Positions 54,006-62,018 of a stretch of 64,000 nucleotides of DNA are shown one piece after another (the first letter of the stretch is position 1; every line of letters starts with the position of its first letter). The notes beneath the pieces are model-generated. The model made no database searches. It saw only the letters and a program-made list of their open reading frames with translations, and was not told the DNA's origin. Origin of the DNA: Nitrosococcus wardiae (GTDB taxonomy: Bacteria; Pseudomonadota; Gammaproteobacteria; Nitrosococcales; Nitrosococcaceae); contig NZ_CP038033.1 in assembly GCF_004421105.1 (NCBI RefSeq), positions 1,259,659-1,323,658 on the forward strand. Direction: 5' to 3'. The translations under genes and the position numbers were made by a program.

Positions 54006-55748
54006 ATGGCGCAACAACTTGAAGAAACAGTTCCCATTACACCTACTCCTGGAGATAAGGCGGTTCCCCAGAGCTTCGAAGAAAAGCTCGGCCAATATCT
54101 AGTTGATCGGAGCAAACTGCGGGCAACGGAGTTCCGCCATGCTCGGCGTTTGGCGATGGAGGAAGGCATACGGTTTTCCGCCATGTTGATAAGGCTAGGG
54201 TTGATTTCCGAACGGGACATGGCAGAAGCCTTCTCTGCATTGCTTGATCTGCCCCTATTGGGAGCGAGTGATTATGATGGTGGAGGGCTAAACGGCCAGG
54301 TTTCATTGCGGTTCCTCAAAGAATCCCGAGCGGTGCCGGTATTGGAAGAAGAGGACGCAGTGGTGGTAGCGATGGCCGATCCTAGCGATCGTTATGTCCA
54401 GGATGCCATTGCCCTTGCTTACGGCAAACCCATAAGCCTGCGGGTCGGTTTGCCCTCGGAGATCGAAGCGGCCCTTGAACGTCAAGCAGGGGGCAAATCG
54501 GCGATGGGGCAGCTCGTCGAGCATCTTGGGGCAGACGAGGAGGCGGAGACGGATGTCCAACATCTGAAGGATATGGCCAGCGAGGCCCCGGTCGTACGCC
54601 TAGTGAATTTGCTGATCCAGCGGGCGGTGGAATCCCGGGCATCCGATATCCACATTGAGCCCTTTGAGAACAGTCTACGAGTCCGCTATCGGATTGATGG
54701 GGTGTTACGAGATGTAGAGGCTCCCCCAGCGCGCTCCACAGCAGCCGTGATTTCCCGCTTTAAGATTATGGCCAAGCTCAATATCGCTGAGCGTCGATTG
54801 CCTCAGGATGGGCGAATTCAGCTCCGTATCCAAGGGCGGGAATTGGATTTGCGGGTCTCGACGGTACCGACCCTCTATGGTGAAAGTGTAGTACTGCGGC
54901 TGTTAGATAAAGGTAGTGTGGTGCTCGATTTTGATTCTCTGGGCTTCCAAGGCAGCACCTTAGAGCGGTTTCTCCGGGTATTAGAGATGCCCCACGGGAT
55001 TATTATCGTAACCGGTCCCACAGGCAGTGGTAAAAGTACTACCCTTTACACGGCCCTGCATAAGCTCAATACCCCGGATCGCAAGATTGTGACCGTGGAA
55101 GATCCAGTGGAATACCAGCTTGAAGGGATTAATCAAATTCAGGTGAAGCCTCAGATTGGCCTCACTTTTGCCGGTGCCTTGCGGTCTATTGTACGCCAGG
55201 ACCCGGATGTCATCATGATTGGTGAAATGCGGGATCGGGAAACCGCTGGCATCGCAGTTCAATCGGCCCTGACAGGCCATTTGGTCCTTTCTACTCTCCA
55301 TACCAATGATGCCGCGGGTGGCGTCACCCGTTTATTGGATATGGGGGTAGAGGATTATCTTCTGACTTCCACCGTCAATGGTATTTTGGCGCAACGCCTG
55401 GTTCGCACCCTCTGCAAACATTGCACCGAGCCTTACGAGGCCATGCCCGAGTTAATAGAGGAACTGGAGTTGCACCGCTTTAGCCAGGAGAAGCCGGTCA
55501 TGTTGTATCGTCCTGTTGGCTGCGAACATTGTAACGGCATTGGTTATCATGGTCGGGCAGCGATTATGGAGTTTTTGGTCATGAGTGACCCTGTTCGCCG
55601 TCTCGTGCTCCAGCATGCCGATGCGGGAGATATCCAGGACCAGGCCCAGAAAGAAGGCATGCGCATTATGTACGAAGATGGTCTTCTCAAAGCGCTATCC
55701 GGCCTCACCACTATTGAAGAGGTGATCCGAGTCAGTCAGGAATCCTGA
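54006..55748 (+). CDS. gspE: type II secretion ATPase GspE
   Basis: The cytoplasmic motor of the type II secretion system, 580 residues. The N-terminal GspE_N domain (about 20-150) is followed by the core: Walker A GPTGSGKSTT (about residue 337), Asp box IMIGEMRDRETA, and a His box. The zinc motif CKHC...CEHC (about 465-520) is intact. ATG 54006 is preferred to TTG 54003. It heads the gspEFGHI run; gspC and gspD are not upstream. PilB-like assembly ATPase is the main alternative, but the following GspF/G/H/I argue for secretion. Confidence 0.92.
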   Translation: MAQQLEETVPITPTPGDKAVPQSFEEKLGQYLVDRSKLRATEFRHARRLAMEEGIRFSAMLIRLGLISERDMAEAFSALLDLPLLGASDYDGGGLNGQVSLRFLKESRAVPVLEEEDAVVVAMADPSDRYVQDAIALAYGKPISLRVGLPSEIEAALERQAGGKSAMGQLVEHLGADEEAETDVQHLKDMASEAPVVRLVNLLIQRAVESRASDIHIEPFENSLRVRYRIDGVLRDVEAPPARSTAAVISRFKIMAKLNIAERRLPQDGRIQLRIQGRELDLRVSTVPTLYGESVVLRLLDKGSVVLDFDSLGFQGSTLERFLRVLEMPHGIIIVTGPTGSGKSTTLYTALHKLNTPDRKIVTVEDPVEYQLEGINQIQVKPQIGLTFAGALRSIVRQDPDVIMIGEMRDRETAGIAVQSALTGHLVLSTLHTNDAAGGVTRLLDMGVEDYLLTSTVNGILAQRLVRTLCKHCTEPYEAMPELIEELELHRFSQEKPVMLYRPVGCEHCNGIGYHGRAAIMEFLVMSDPVRRLVLQHADAGDIQDQAQKEGMRIMYEDGLLKALSGLTTIEEVIRVSQES

Positions 55749-55750
55749 TC

Positions 55751-56983
55751 ATGGCCGCTTTCCATTACAAGGCAGCAACTTCGAGCGGAGAAATCCTGGA
55801 AGGGGAACGTCGGGCCGAGCACGAAGCGAATGTGGTCGAGTGGTTACACTCTCAGGGCTATATCCCCATTCGCATTGAAGAGGCCACCGCCGGGGGTCGA
55901 GGCCGATCCCGTCAGGGTGTTGGCAAGGGCTTATTGGGGCGTAAGAAAACGGTCCGCCAGAACGATGTGGCTGTGGTGACCGGAGAATTAGCCACCTTGC
56001 TTCGCGCTGGTTTGCCACTGGATAGGGCTTTTAGTACTTTGATAGAAATTGCAGAGGAGGGGCCCGTTAGGGAACTTTTGACCCGCCTTCAGGAACAAGT
56101 GCGGGGAGGGGCTTCCCTGGCGGAAGCCATGGAATCCCAGGGGGAGGCCTTTTCTCCTCTCTATATCAGTATGATCCGGGCAGGTGAGGCAGGTGGGGCC
56201 TTGGATGTGATCCTGGGGCGGTTGGCCGAATTCATGGAGCGTTCCAAGGCCTTGAAAAATGCCGTCACTTCGGCCCTTATCTATCCCGCCATTTTGGTGG
56301 GAGTTGCCGGGCTCTCTGTGATTATCCTGTTGGCCTTTGTGGTTCCCCAGTTCCAACAGTTATTTGAAGATGCCGGTAAAGCCTTGCCCCTGGCAACCCA
56401 GATAGTGATTGCGGCGGGTGATCTTCTCCAGAATTATTGGTGGGCACTTTTACTGGGTCTTTTAGCTGTCCTATTGTTACTTCGCTACCAACTCCAGGTG
56501 CCGGAACGCCGCTATCGATGGGACGGTTGGCTGTTGCGGTTGCCACTGGCCGGCGATTTGATCGCCAAGCTGGAGATGGCCCGACTTTCCCGTACCCTGA
56601 GTACCTTACTCCGTAATGGAGTGCCGTTGCTGTCGGCCCTGGCAATCATCAAGGATACTTTGGGCAATCGGGTGATGGCAGAGGCCCTCAATGAAGTTGC
56701 TGACGAGCTACGCCAGGGGCATGGAATGGCGGATCCTTTGTTGGAGACGGGCCTATTTCCAAAAATGGCAGTGCAAATGATTAAGGTGGGCGAAGAAACA
56801 GGCCAGCTGGAAGATATGCTAGGTCAGGTGGCTGAAACTTATGATGTCGAAGTGGAGTCCACTATCAAGCGCCTATTGGCCTTGTTGGAGCCGGTCCTGA
56901 TCCTGAGTTTGGGGGTGATTATTGCCGGGATTATTATGTCCATATTGGTCGCTATTTTGAGTGTGAATGAATTGGCCTTTTAA
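55751..56983 (+). CDS. gspF: type II secretion inner-membrane protein GspF
   Basis: The platform protein of 410 residues with two repeated GspF domains (about 70-195 and 275-400). Three membrane helices are visible (about 172-195, 225-245, 375-400). FHYKAATSSGEILEGERRAE opens the protein, and RAGLPLDRAF and LRNGVPLLSAL are the duplicated motifs. It starts two bases after gspE. Confidence 0.92.
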   Translation: MAAFHYKAATSSGEILEGERRAEHEANVVEWLHSQGYIPIRIEEATAGGRGRSRQGVGKGLLGRKKTVRQNDVAVVTGELATLLRAGLPLDRAFSTLIEIAEEGPVRELLTRLQEQVRGGASLAEAMESQGEAFSPLYISMIRAGEAGGALDVILGRLAEFMERSKALKNAVTSALIYPAILVGVAGLSVIILLAFVVPQFQQLFEDAGKALPLATQIVIAAGDLLQNYWWALLLGLLAVLLLLRYQLQVPERRYRWDGWLLRLPLAGDLIAKLEMARLSRTLSTLLRNGVPLLSALAIIKDTLGNRVMAEALNEVADELRQGHGMADPLLETGLFPKMAVQMIKVGEETGQLEDMLGQVAETYDVEVESTIKRLLALLEPVLILSLGVIIAGIIMSILVAILSVNELAF

Positions 56984-56998
56984 AACGAGGAGATTTTG

Positions 56999-57433
56999 AT
57001 GCAACGAAAGAGATTAAGGCATACCGGTAGTTTCGGTTTTACTCTCATTGAATTACTTGTCGTACTTGTCATTTTAGGGTTGTTGGCAGGGTTAATTGGC
57101 CCTCAGGTGATGAAGTACTTAGGCAGTGCTAAGACTGACTCGGCCCGTCTCCAGATTGAAGATTTGGCCGCTACCCTTGATCTCTACCGCCTGGAAGTAG
57201 GACGTTATCCTACCACCGAAGAAGGGCTCCAAGCCCTGGTGGAAGCGCCTCCGGGGGCCAACCGCTGGAATGGTCCCTATTTAAAGAAAAGTCAGGTGCC
57301 GGCAGATCCCTGGGGGTATGAATATCATTATCGCTCACCCGGTGAACACGGTGCTTTTGATATCTATTCCCTGGGTGCAGACAATGCCGAAGGGGGGGAA
57401 GGTGAAAACCAAGATATTGTGAGTTGGAAATAA
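56999..57433 (+). CDS. gspG: major pseudopilin GspG
   Basis: The main pseudopilin, 144 residues. The prepilin peptidase site GFTLIELLVVLVILGLLAG lies at about 14-32. The GspG C-terminal pattern, YPTTEEGLQALVEAP and PADPWGYEYHYRSPGEHGAFDIYSLGAD, including the calcium-site residues, is present. ATG 56999 follows CGAGGAGATTTTG; the frame opens one TTG earlier. Confidence 0.94.
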   Translation: MQRKRLRHTGSFGFTLIELLVVLVILGLLAGLIGPQVMKYLGSAKTDSARLQIEDLAATLDLYRLEVGRYPTTEEGLQALVEAPPGANRWNGPYLKKSQVPADPWGYEYHYRSPGEHGAFDIYSLGADNAEGGEGENQDIVSWK

Positions 57434-57475
57434 AAGTAAGCGGCTAAGTTTCTGCTAGGAAGGGGGAGGGGCGTT

Positions 57476-58006
57476 GTGGGTAGCGTGGACAATGCATGGG
57501 CCATGATTAGATATTCTCCCTCCCCTTCCCGGCAGAGGCGAAATCCATTGCCGACAGTTCCCCAATTTAAGTCTCAAAGCGCTTTTACCCTGATTGAGCT
57601 GCTGGTCGTTTTGGCGCTAGTGGCAGTGTTAATGGCCTTAGTGCCTCCTTTTTTGCAAGGGGGCGTTTCCGGTGCTGAGCTGAAGGGGACCGCTCGAAAA
57701 CTGGCAGCAGCGCTCAAATACGCCCGCAGCCAAGCGATTACTCACCACCGAGAAGCCGTCTTGATACTGGATTTGGAGCGCCGGCATTTTATAATTACGG
57801 GCAGGAAGCGCCACTATCCGCTTCCGGACAATATGGACATTTCCCTCGTCACTGCCCGTTCAGAATTGGATACCGAACGTATCGGTAAGATCCGGTTCTT
57901 TCCTGATGGTACTTCCACCGGTGGGCGTATTACCCTAGCCCAGGGCGAGAGTCAATATAAGGTTGATGTTAATTGGTTGACCGGTCAGGTGGCCATCCTT
58001 GATTAA
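57476..58006 (+). CDS. gspH: minor pseudopilin GspH
   Basis: A 176-residue minor pseudopilin. The N-methylation site reads SQSAFTLIELLVVLALVAVL (about 33-52), with Ala rather than Gly before the cleavage point and an unusually long leader of about 35 residues. The core (LAAALKYARSQAITHHREAVLILD) fits GspH. GTG 57476 follows GGGAGGGG directly, but ATG 57503 would shorten the leader. Its stop overlaps the gspI start. Confidence 0.85.
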   Translation: MGSVDNAWAMIRYSPSPSRQRRNPLPTVPQFKSQSAFTLIELLVVLALVAVLMALVPPFLQGGVSGAELKGTARKLAAALKYARSQAITHHREAVLILDLERRHFIITGRKRHYPLPDNMDISLVTARSELDTERIGKIRFFPDGTSTGGRITLAQGESQYKVDVNWLTGQVAILD

Positions 58007-58442
58007 ACGTAACCAAGGCTTTTCCTTATTGGAAGTGCTGGTTGCCTTTGCTATTTTGGGCATTTCACTAGGGGTATTGCTCCAGATCTTTTCCACTGGC
58101 ATGCAGACCACCACATTATCGGAAGAATATACCCGCGCCATCTCCTTAGCCGAGTCCAAGCTTGCCACCATTGGCGTAGAAACGCCTTATTTAGAAGGAG
58201 TTCAAGAAGGACAATTCGACGAGAAATACGCCTGGCGCACGACCATTCTTCCCTATGAAGAACCCGAGGAAGAGCGAGAAGAAAGACTCGGTGAGGGTTT
58301 TGATGATCCGGTAAATCTGCCCGCATTACCTTACATGATCAAAGTGGAGGTATTTTGGGAAACGGGGGGTAAGGAGCGCCGGGTTGTCCTTGAAACTTTA
58401 CGTTTAGGATCCCTGTCACAATCGCAATCACAATTACAATAA
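57999..58442 (+). CDS. gspI: minor pseudopilin GspI-like
   Basis: A 147-residue minor pseudopilin with site NQGFSLLEVLVAFAILGISL (about residues 5-24). Start TTG 57999 overlaps the gspH stop and follows AGGTGG. The C-terminus is odd: it ends in a Ser/Gln run from short CAAT-type tandem units (58418-58440), and the TAA stop uses the first bases of MITE copy B. It may have replaced the native 3' end. The expected next gene gspJ is absent. Confidence 0.85.
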   Translation: MIKRNQGFSLLEVLVAFAILGISLGVLLQIFSTGMQTTTLSEEYTRAISLAESKLATIGVETPYLEGVQEGQFDEKYAWRTTILPYEEPEEEREERLGEGFDDPVNLPALPYMIKVEVFWETGGKERRVVLETLRLGSLSQSQSQLQ

Positions 58443-58605
58443 GTATCTCAGTAAAAGTTTTGAAGTATTCCTGGAGCGAGCCGGTGGCGTGGAGCCAGGG
58501 GACAGGGAAGTTCCCGCAAACCCGTTTTTCAGGGAGGAAAAACGGGTTTGCGGAACACCACCGGCTCGCTCCTAAAACACCTCATATCTTATTCATAGGT
58601 ACTTA
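58440..58605. mobile_element. MITE copy B (166 bases), inverted relative to copy A
   Basis: The element is bounded by TAAGTA and TACTTA with the same 40-base imperfect inverted ends as 45818-46058. Inside it a perfect 16-base stem (58514-58529 with 58538-58553, loop eight bases) is complete. Copy A has lost this feature. It begins exactly at the gspI stop codon (58440-58442). The strong hairpin likely ends gsp transcription. Confidence 0.78.
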
Positions 58606-58743
58606 GAAAGCATGTGGTTGAGGAGATAGGGTCAGGATGGGGTGATGAGTTTATCGGACACACCCACCTGGCGCGCTCCGGCCTCCCCCGTCGAGGGTAA
58701 GGCAATGAGCTGGCTTTAAGCCAATAGTTATTCTGTAATCTTG

Positions 58744-59976
58744 ATGAAACAACGGCCTGCATTTTTTTGGTTTTCACTGAGTATAGCTCCTGTTATGCCC
58801 TTCTGGCGCCTATTGCTCATCGCACTGGGATTAATGATCCTCAGCGGGGCTTTACTTATCAGCGGATTTCTCGCCTATCATCACAAAGATTTTGCGCCGC
58901 CTGAGGTTCAGCCTAAAATTTGGCAAGGCCATAGCCTGCAACTGATGGCAGGGGAAGGGGCTAGGGGAGGGGAGGGATTAGAGGTCCGAGCTCTTTCTGC
59001 TAGCGGCCAAGCCATCATCTCTTCGGGCAAGATTGCCCTTGCGACAGAAAAATACCCTTTTCTCCAATATCAAGTACAGGGGATCCAGCCAGAGATGGAT
59101 CCTGTTTTTTTCTGGCGTAGGGCCGAAGAACGGGGGAAGGTGATCTCTTTGCCCTTGAGTTGGAAAGGAGAGGGGCATGCCATGATGGGGCTTGGCCACC
59201 ATCCCGCCTGGCAGGGAACCATTGTGGAATTTGGTGTGGCTTTTCGCAAAAAGCCCGCTGAACCGGTGGTGATCAAAGAATTCACCTTTAAACCCCTTTC
59301 AGCAGTCTCATTGCTGGCTATGGTCTGGTCTGAGTGGACCACCTTCGAAGGTTGGAGCCAACGCTCCATCAATTTTATTGAAAATGGAACTGCTAATGCC
59401 TTGGTTCCACCGACTTTAGCGGCAGCGGCTTGGGTGGCCCTTAGCCTATTTTTCTATGGCCTTTGGGGATTTTTTCGACGCCGGCATTGGGATTGGCGCG
59501 TGGTGTGTATTGCCTTTTTGCTCGGGTGGATAGTGATGGATCTTCGCTGGCAAGCAGGCCTTTGGCAGCAGTTGCAACAAACCCATGACCGCTATGGCGG
59601 CAAGGGAGGGGAGGAAAAACATCTGGCCGCCGAAGATGGTTTTCTCTTTAAATTCATCACCGAGATCAAGACTCACTTGCCGCCCCTTCCCCAGCGTGTT
59701 TTTTTGGTGACGGCAAAGCCTTTAGCAGAAGATCACTATACCCGGCTTCGGGTGCGCTACCATTTGTTGCCTTACAATGTCCATGACTATGGCACCCGTT
59801 TGCCTAGTCAGGACCATGTCCAAGCCGGTGATTACCTATTGATACTTGGTGCCACGCCTGAATTTACCTTCGATCCAGAACAACAACTTCTCCAAGGGAG
59901 GGAGGGCAAAAGGAAGGGGTTGGCAGCAAAAAAGATTTATGTCGCCTCCATGGGCACCCTGTATCAATTGTTGTAG
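58744..59976 (+). CDS. membrane protein of unknown family
   Basis: A 410-residue protein. Membrane helices lie at about 20-44, 235-255 and 266-283, with a periplasmic region (about 45-230) and a second domain after 290. The second domain (KTHLPPLPQRVFLVTAKPLAEDHYTRLRVRYHLLPYNVHDYG) is the most conserved-looking. I do not recognise the family. The TTG preceding ATG 58744 is also possible. A glycosyltransferase gene follows 67 bases later, suggesting involvement in surface polysaccharide assembly. Confidence 0.7.
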   Translation: MKQRPAFFWFSLSIAPVMPFWRLLLIALGLMILSGALLISGFLAYHHKDFAPPEVQPKIWQGHSLQLMAGEGARGGEGLEVRALSASGQAIISSGKIALATEKYPFLQYQVQGIQPEMDPVFFWRRAEERGKVISLPLSWKGEGHAMMGLGHHPAWQGTIVEFGVAFRKKPAEPVVIKEFTFKPLSAVSLLAMVWSEWTTFEGWSQRSINFIENGTANALVPPTLAAAAWVALSLFFYGLWGFFRRRHWDWRVVCIAFLLGWIVMDLRWQAGLWQQLQQTHDRYGGKGGEEKHLAAEDGFLFKFITEIKTHLPPLPQRVFLVTAKPLAEDHYTRLRVRYHLLPYNVHDYGTRLPSQDHVQAGDYLLILGATPEFTFDPEQQLLQGREGKRKGLAAKKIYVASMGTLYQLL

Positions 59977-60043
59977 GCGTGACATTTCGGGTCCCCGTGC
60001 CAAGCCGGATGACTCATCCCACCTAGATTAAAGTGCTTTTGAC

Positions 60044-61213
60044 ATGTTGCGTGTTTTGCATATTGGCAAATTTTTTCCTCCTTTCGCGGGCGGTATGGAG
60101 TATTTTCTCCAGGATCTGCTACCCGCCTTGCAAAGGCAAGACATTGAGGTAGCGGCATTAGTCCATGCTCATCTCTCGCCGCGCCAACGGCGTTTTTCGA
60201 ATCATTCCTTCCCTGTCCAATGGCCTTTTCCTGTTTATCGCGCCCCCTGCTATGGCCGTCTCCTTTACGCCCCGGTAAGCCCCCAGTTTCCTTTTTGGTT
60301 ACGAAGAACTATCCGGCAATTTAAACCGGACTACTTGCACTTGCACCTCCCCAATACTTCCGCTTTTTGGGCCATGGTGGTGCCGACGGCCCGGCGAATT
60401 CCCTGGATAGTGCATTGGCATGCCGATGTGGTCGCCTCCCGCCACGACCGACTCCTTGCCCTCGCTTATCCCTTCTACCGTCCCTTTGAACAAAGCCTCC
60501 TAGGGGACGCCTCGGCTATCATCGCCACCTCGCCTCCTTATCTTGACAGCAGCTTGGCGCTAGGGTCTTGGCGCGACAAGTGCCATGTCATTCCCCTTGG
60601 CCTCGACCCAGCCCGGTTGCCGGAACCCACTGAGGCTGAACGAGCGGCGGCCCATCATCTCTGGGGAGACAAGGGGCGCTTGCGAGTACTGACGATTGGC
60701 CGTTTGACCTATTACAAAGGACATGAGGTGTTGTTGCACTCCATTAAAGCTTTGCCAGAAGCCCGTTTATTGATTATTGGCACTGGCGAGGGTGAAGCAA
60801 AGCTGCGGTCTCTAATTGCCCACCTCGGATTGGAAGAACGAGTTACCTTGCAAGGCAGTTGTACGGAGGCCCAACGTAATGGGCTATTGGCGACCTGCGA
60901 TGTTTTTTGCTTGCCTTCCATAGAACGGACCGAAGCCTTCGGGGTGGTGCTGCTAGAAGCGATGCGGTTTGGGAAGCCGGTGGTGGCCAGCAAAATTGAG
61001 GGTTCGGGAGTTGGCTGGGTAGTCGCTGAGGGGGAAACGGGAAAATTGTGCGCACCTCAAGACTCAGCTAGCTTGGTCCAAGTCCTGGGAGATTTATTGC
61101 ACGCTCCCGAAAAACGGGAATCTTTAGGTAAGGCGGGCGAGCAACGCTTTCGTAACTATTTTCAAATCGAACGTATTGGGAAAAAAACGGCAGAGCTTTA
61201 TCGCTGTGTATAG
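60044..61213 (+). CDS. GT4-family glycosyltransferase
   Basis: A 389-residue GT-B fold transferase (Glycos_transf_1/4). The N-terminal half opens LRVLHIGKFFPPFAGGMEYFLQDL. The C-terminal nucleotide-sugar domain contains LTIGRLTYYKGHEVLL, IIGTGEGEAKLRSLI and the EX7E-type PSIERTEAFGVVLLEAMRFGKPVVA. It probably extends an exopolysaccharide or lipopolysaccharide glycan using a nucleotide sugar; donor and acceptor are unknown. It likely forms an operon with 58744. Confidence 0.9.
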   Translation: MLRVLHIGKFFPPFAGGMEYFLQDLLPALQRQDIEVAALVHAHLSPRQRRFSNHSFPVQWPFPVYRAPCYGRLLYAPVSPQFPFWLRRTIRQFKPDYLHLHLPNTSAFWAMVVPTARRIPWIVHWHADVVASRHDRLLALAYPFYRPFEQSLLGDASAIIATSPPYLDSSLALGSWRDKCHVIPLGLDPARLPEPTEAERAAAHHLWGDKGRLRVLTIGRLTYYKGHEVLLHSIKALPEARLLIIGTGEGEAKLRSLIAHLGLEERVTLQGSCTEAQRNGLLATCDVFCLPSIERTEAFGVVLLEAMRFGKPVVASKIEGSGVGWVVAEGETGKLCAPQDSASLVQVLGDLLHAPEKRESLGKAGEQRFRNYFQIERIGKKTAELYRCV

Positions 61214-61255
61214 AGCACCATAAGACAACTGTATAACAGATAAAAGGTTGCCATA

Positions 61256-61462
61256 ATGCAAAATAGATTCGATGAAGAGGCTCTGAAAAAAGTGCTTAAG
61301 GAAGCACTGGTAGAGACGTTCCAAGAACGACGCGAACTCTTACACGAGGTTTTTACTGAAATACTGGAGGCCGTTGCACTCGCAGAATTTATCCACGAAG
61401 GGCGGTAAACTGAAAAGGTGAATCGGGACAAAATTTTTAGGGCTCTTGAAGATAAAGGGTGA
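61256..61462 (+). pseudogene. RelB-like antitoxin with in-frame stop
   Basis: ATG 61256 opens a helical 50-residue frame (VLKEALVETFQERRELLHEV) ending at TAA 61406. The frame continues in register as TEKVNRDKIFRALEDKG to TGA 61460, which is the normal C-terminal toxin-binding part of this antitoxin type. The toxin remnant starts in a 4-base overlap (GTGA). The TAA therefore looks like a nonsense mutation. A short functional product cannot be excluded. Confidence 0.7.
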
Positions 61463-61670
61463 AAACTGTATTCCGCAAAAGCTTCTAACGAGATCTAAAG
61501 AAAATTAAGGACCGCCCTGCTCTCAATCAACTAAAACAGGTCATAGAAGAAGTCAAGGCAATCGGTAGCTTGTAAGAAATAAGTAGGCTGAAGAAGATGA
61601 GCGGTACGAGTATTTTATTGGATTCGGATTGGCAGTTATCGAATTGGCATTGTTGTTGAAGGCCCCAGAA
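61459..61670 (+). pseudogene. RelE-type toxin, decayed
   Basis: From GTG 61459 the frame reads KTVFRKSF-stop-RDLKKIKDRPALNQLKQVIEEVKAIGSL-stop-EISRLKKMSG, with TAA at 61486 and 61573. After two single-base losses (about 61603-61620) the RelE core is recovered (YEYF..WIRIGSYRIGIVVEG). The last 25-30 residues of the family are missing. Not annotated by simple frame calling. It ends where antisense gcvR begins, about 61661. Confidence 0.75.
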
Positions 61671-61860
61671 AGGAATTATTTAGCTTGGCCACAGCGCTCC
61701 AACTGCCAGAGGCGATTAGCAATATGGCGAATTCCGCTCCGAGTAGGACCATTCGGCTGTCTTCGATGTGGCAACCGCCATCGAGTATGGTTCCACTTAA
61801 TTCTTTCAACAGACCGGGCCGGTCGCGTCCTATCGCCGAGATCACCAAATGTTGCTGCAT
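61636..61860 (-). pseudogene. gcvR: truncated GcvR-like ACT protein
   Basis: The frame begins MQQHLVISAIGRDRPGLLKEL at ATG 61860 (an in-frame ATG lies at 61881) and continues GCHIEDSRMVLLGAEFAILL. This is the first ACT domain of the glycine cleavage repressor GcvR or related ACT proteins. Normal length is about 170-180 residues with two ACT domains. Here 74 residues remain, and the last ten are read from the antisense of relE. The 3' half is lost. Confidence 0.75.
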
Positions 61861-62018
61861 CGCGTTTTCTATCTTGCCCATTCAGAGGAACAGGGCAATT
61901 AGCTTAGCCGATTACGCTGTCAAAAGGGTCAAGTCTTGCAAAGTGCGTGATAAAAAATAACAGATGATCGCTGTACAGTAAAGATCACGAAGCAAGAGTA
62001 GAGCTTCCCAGTTAAATA

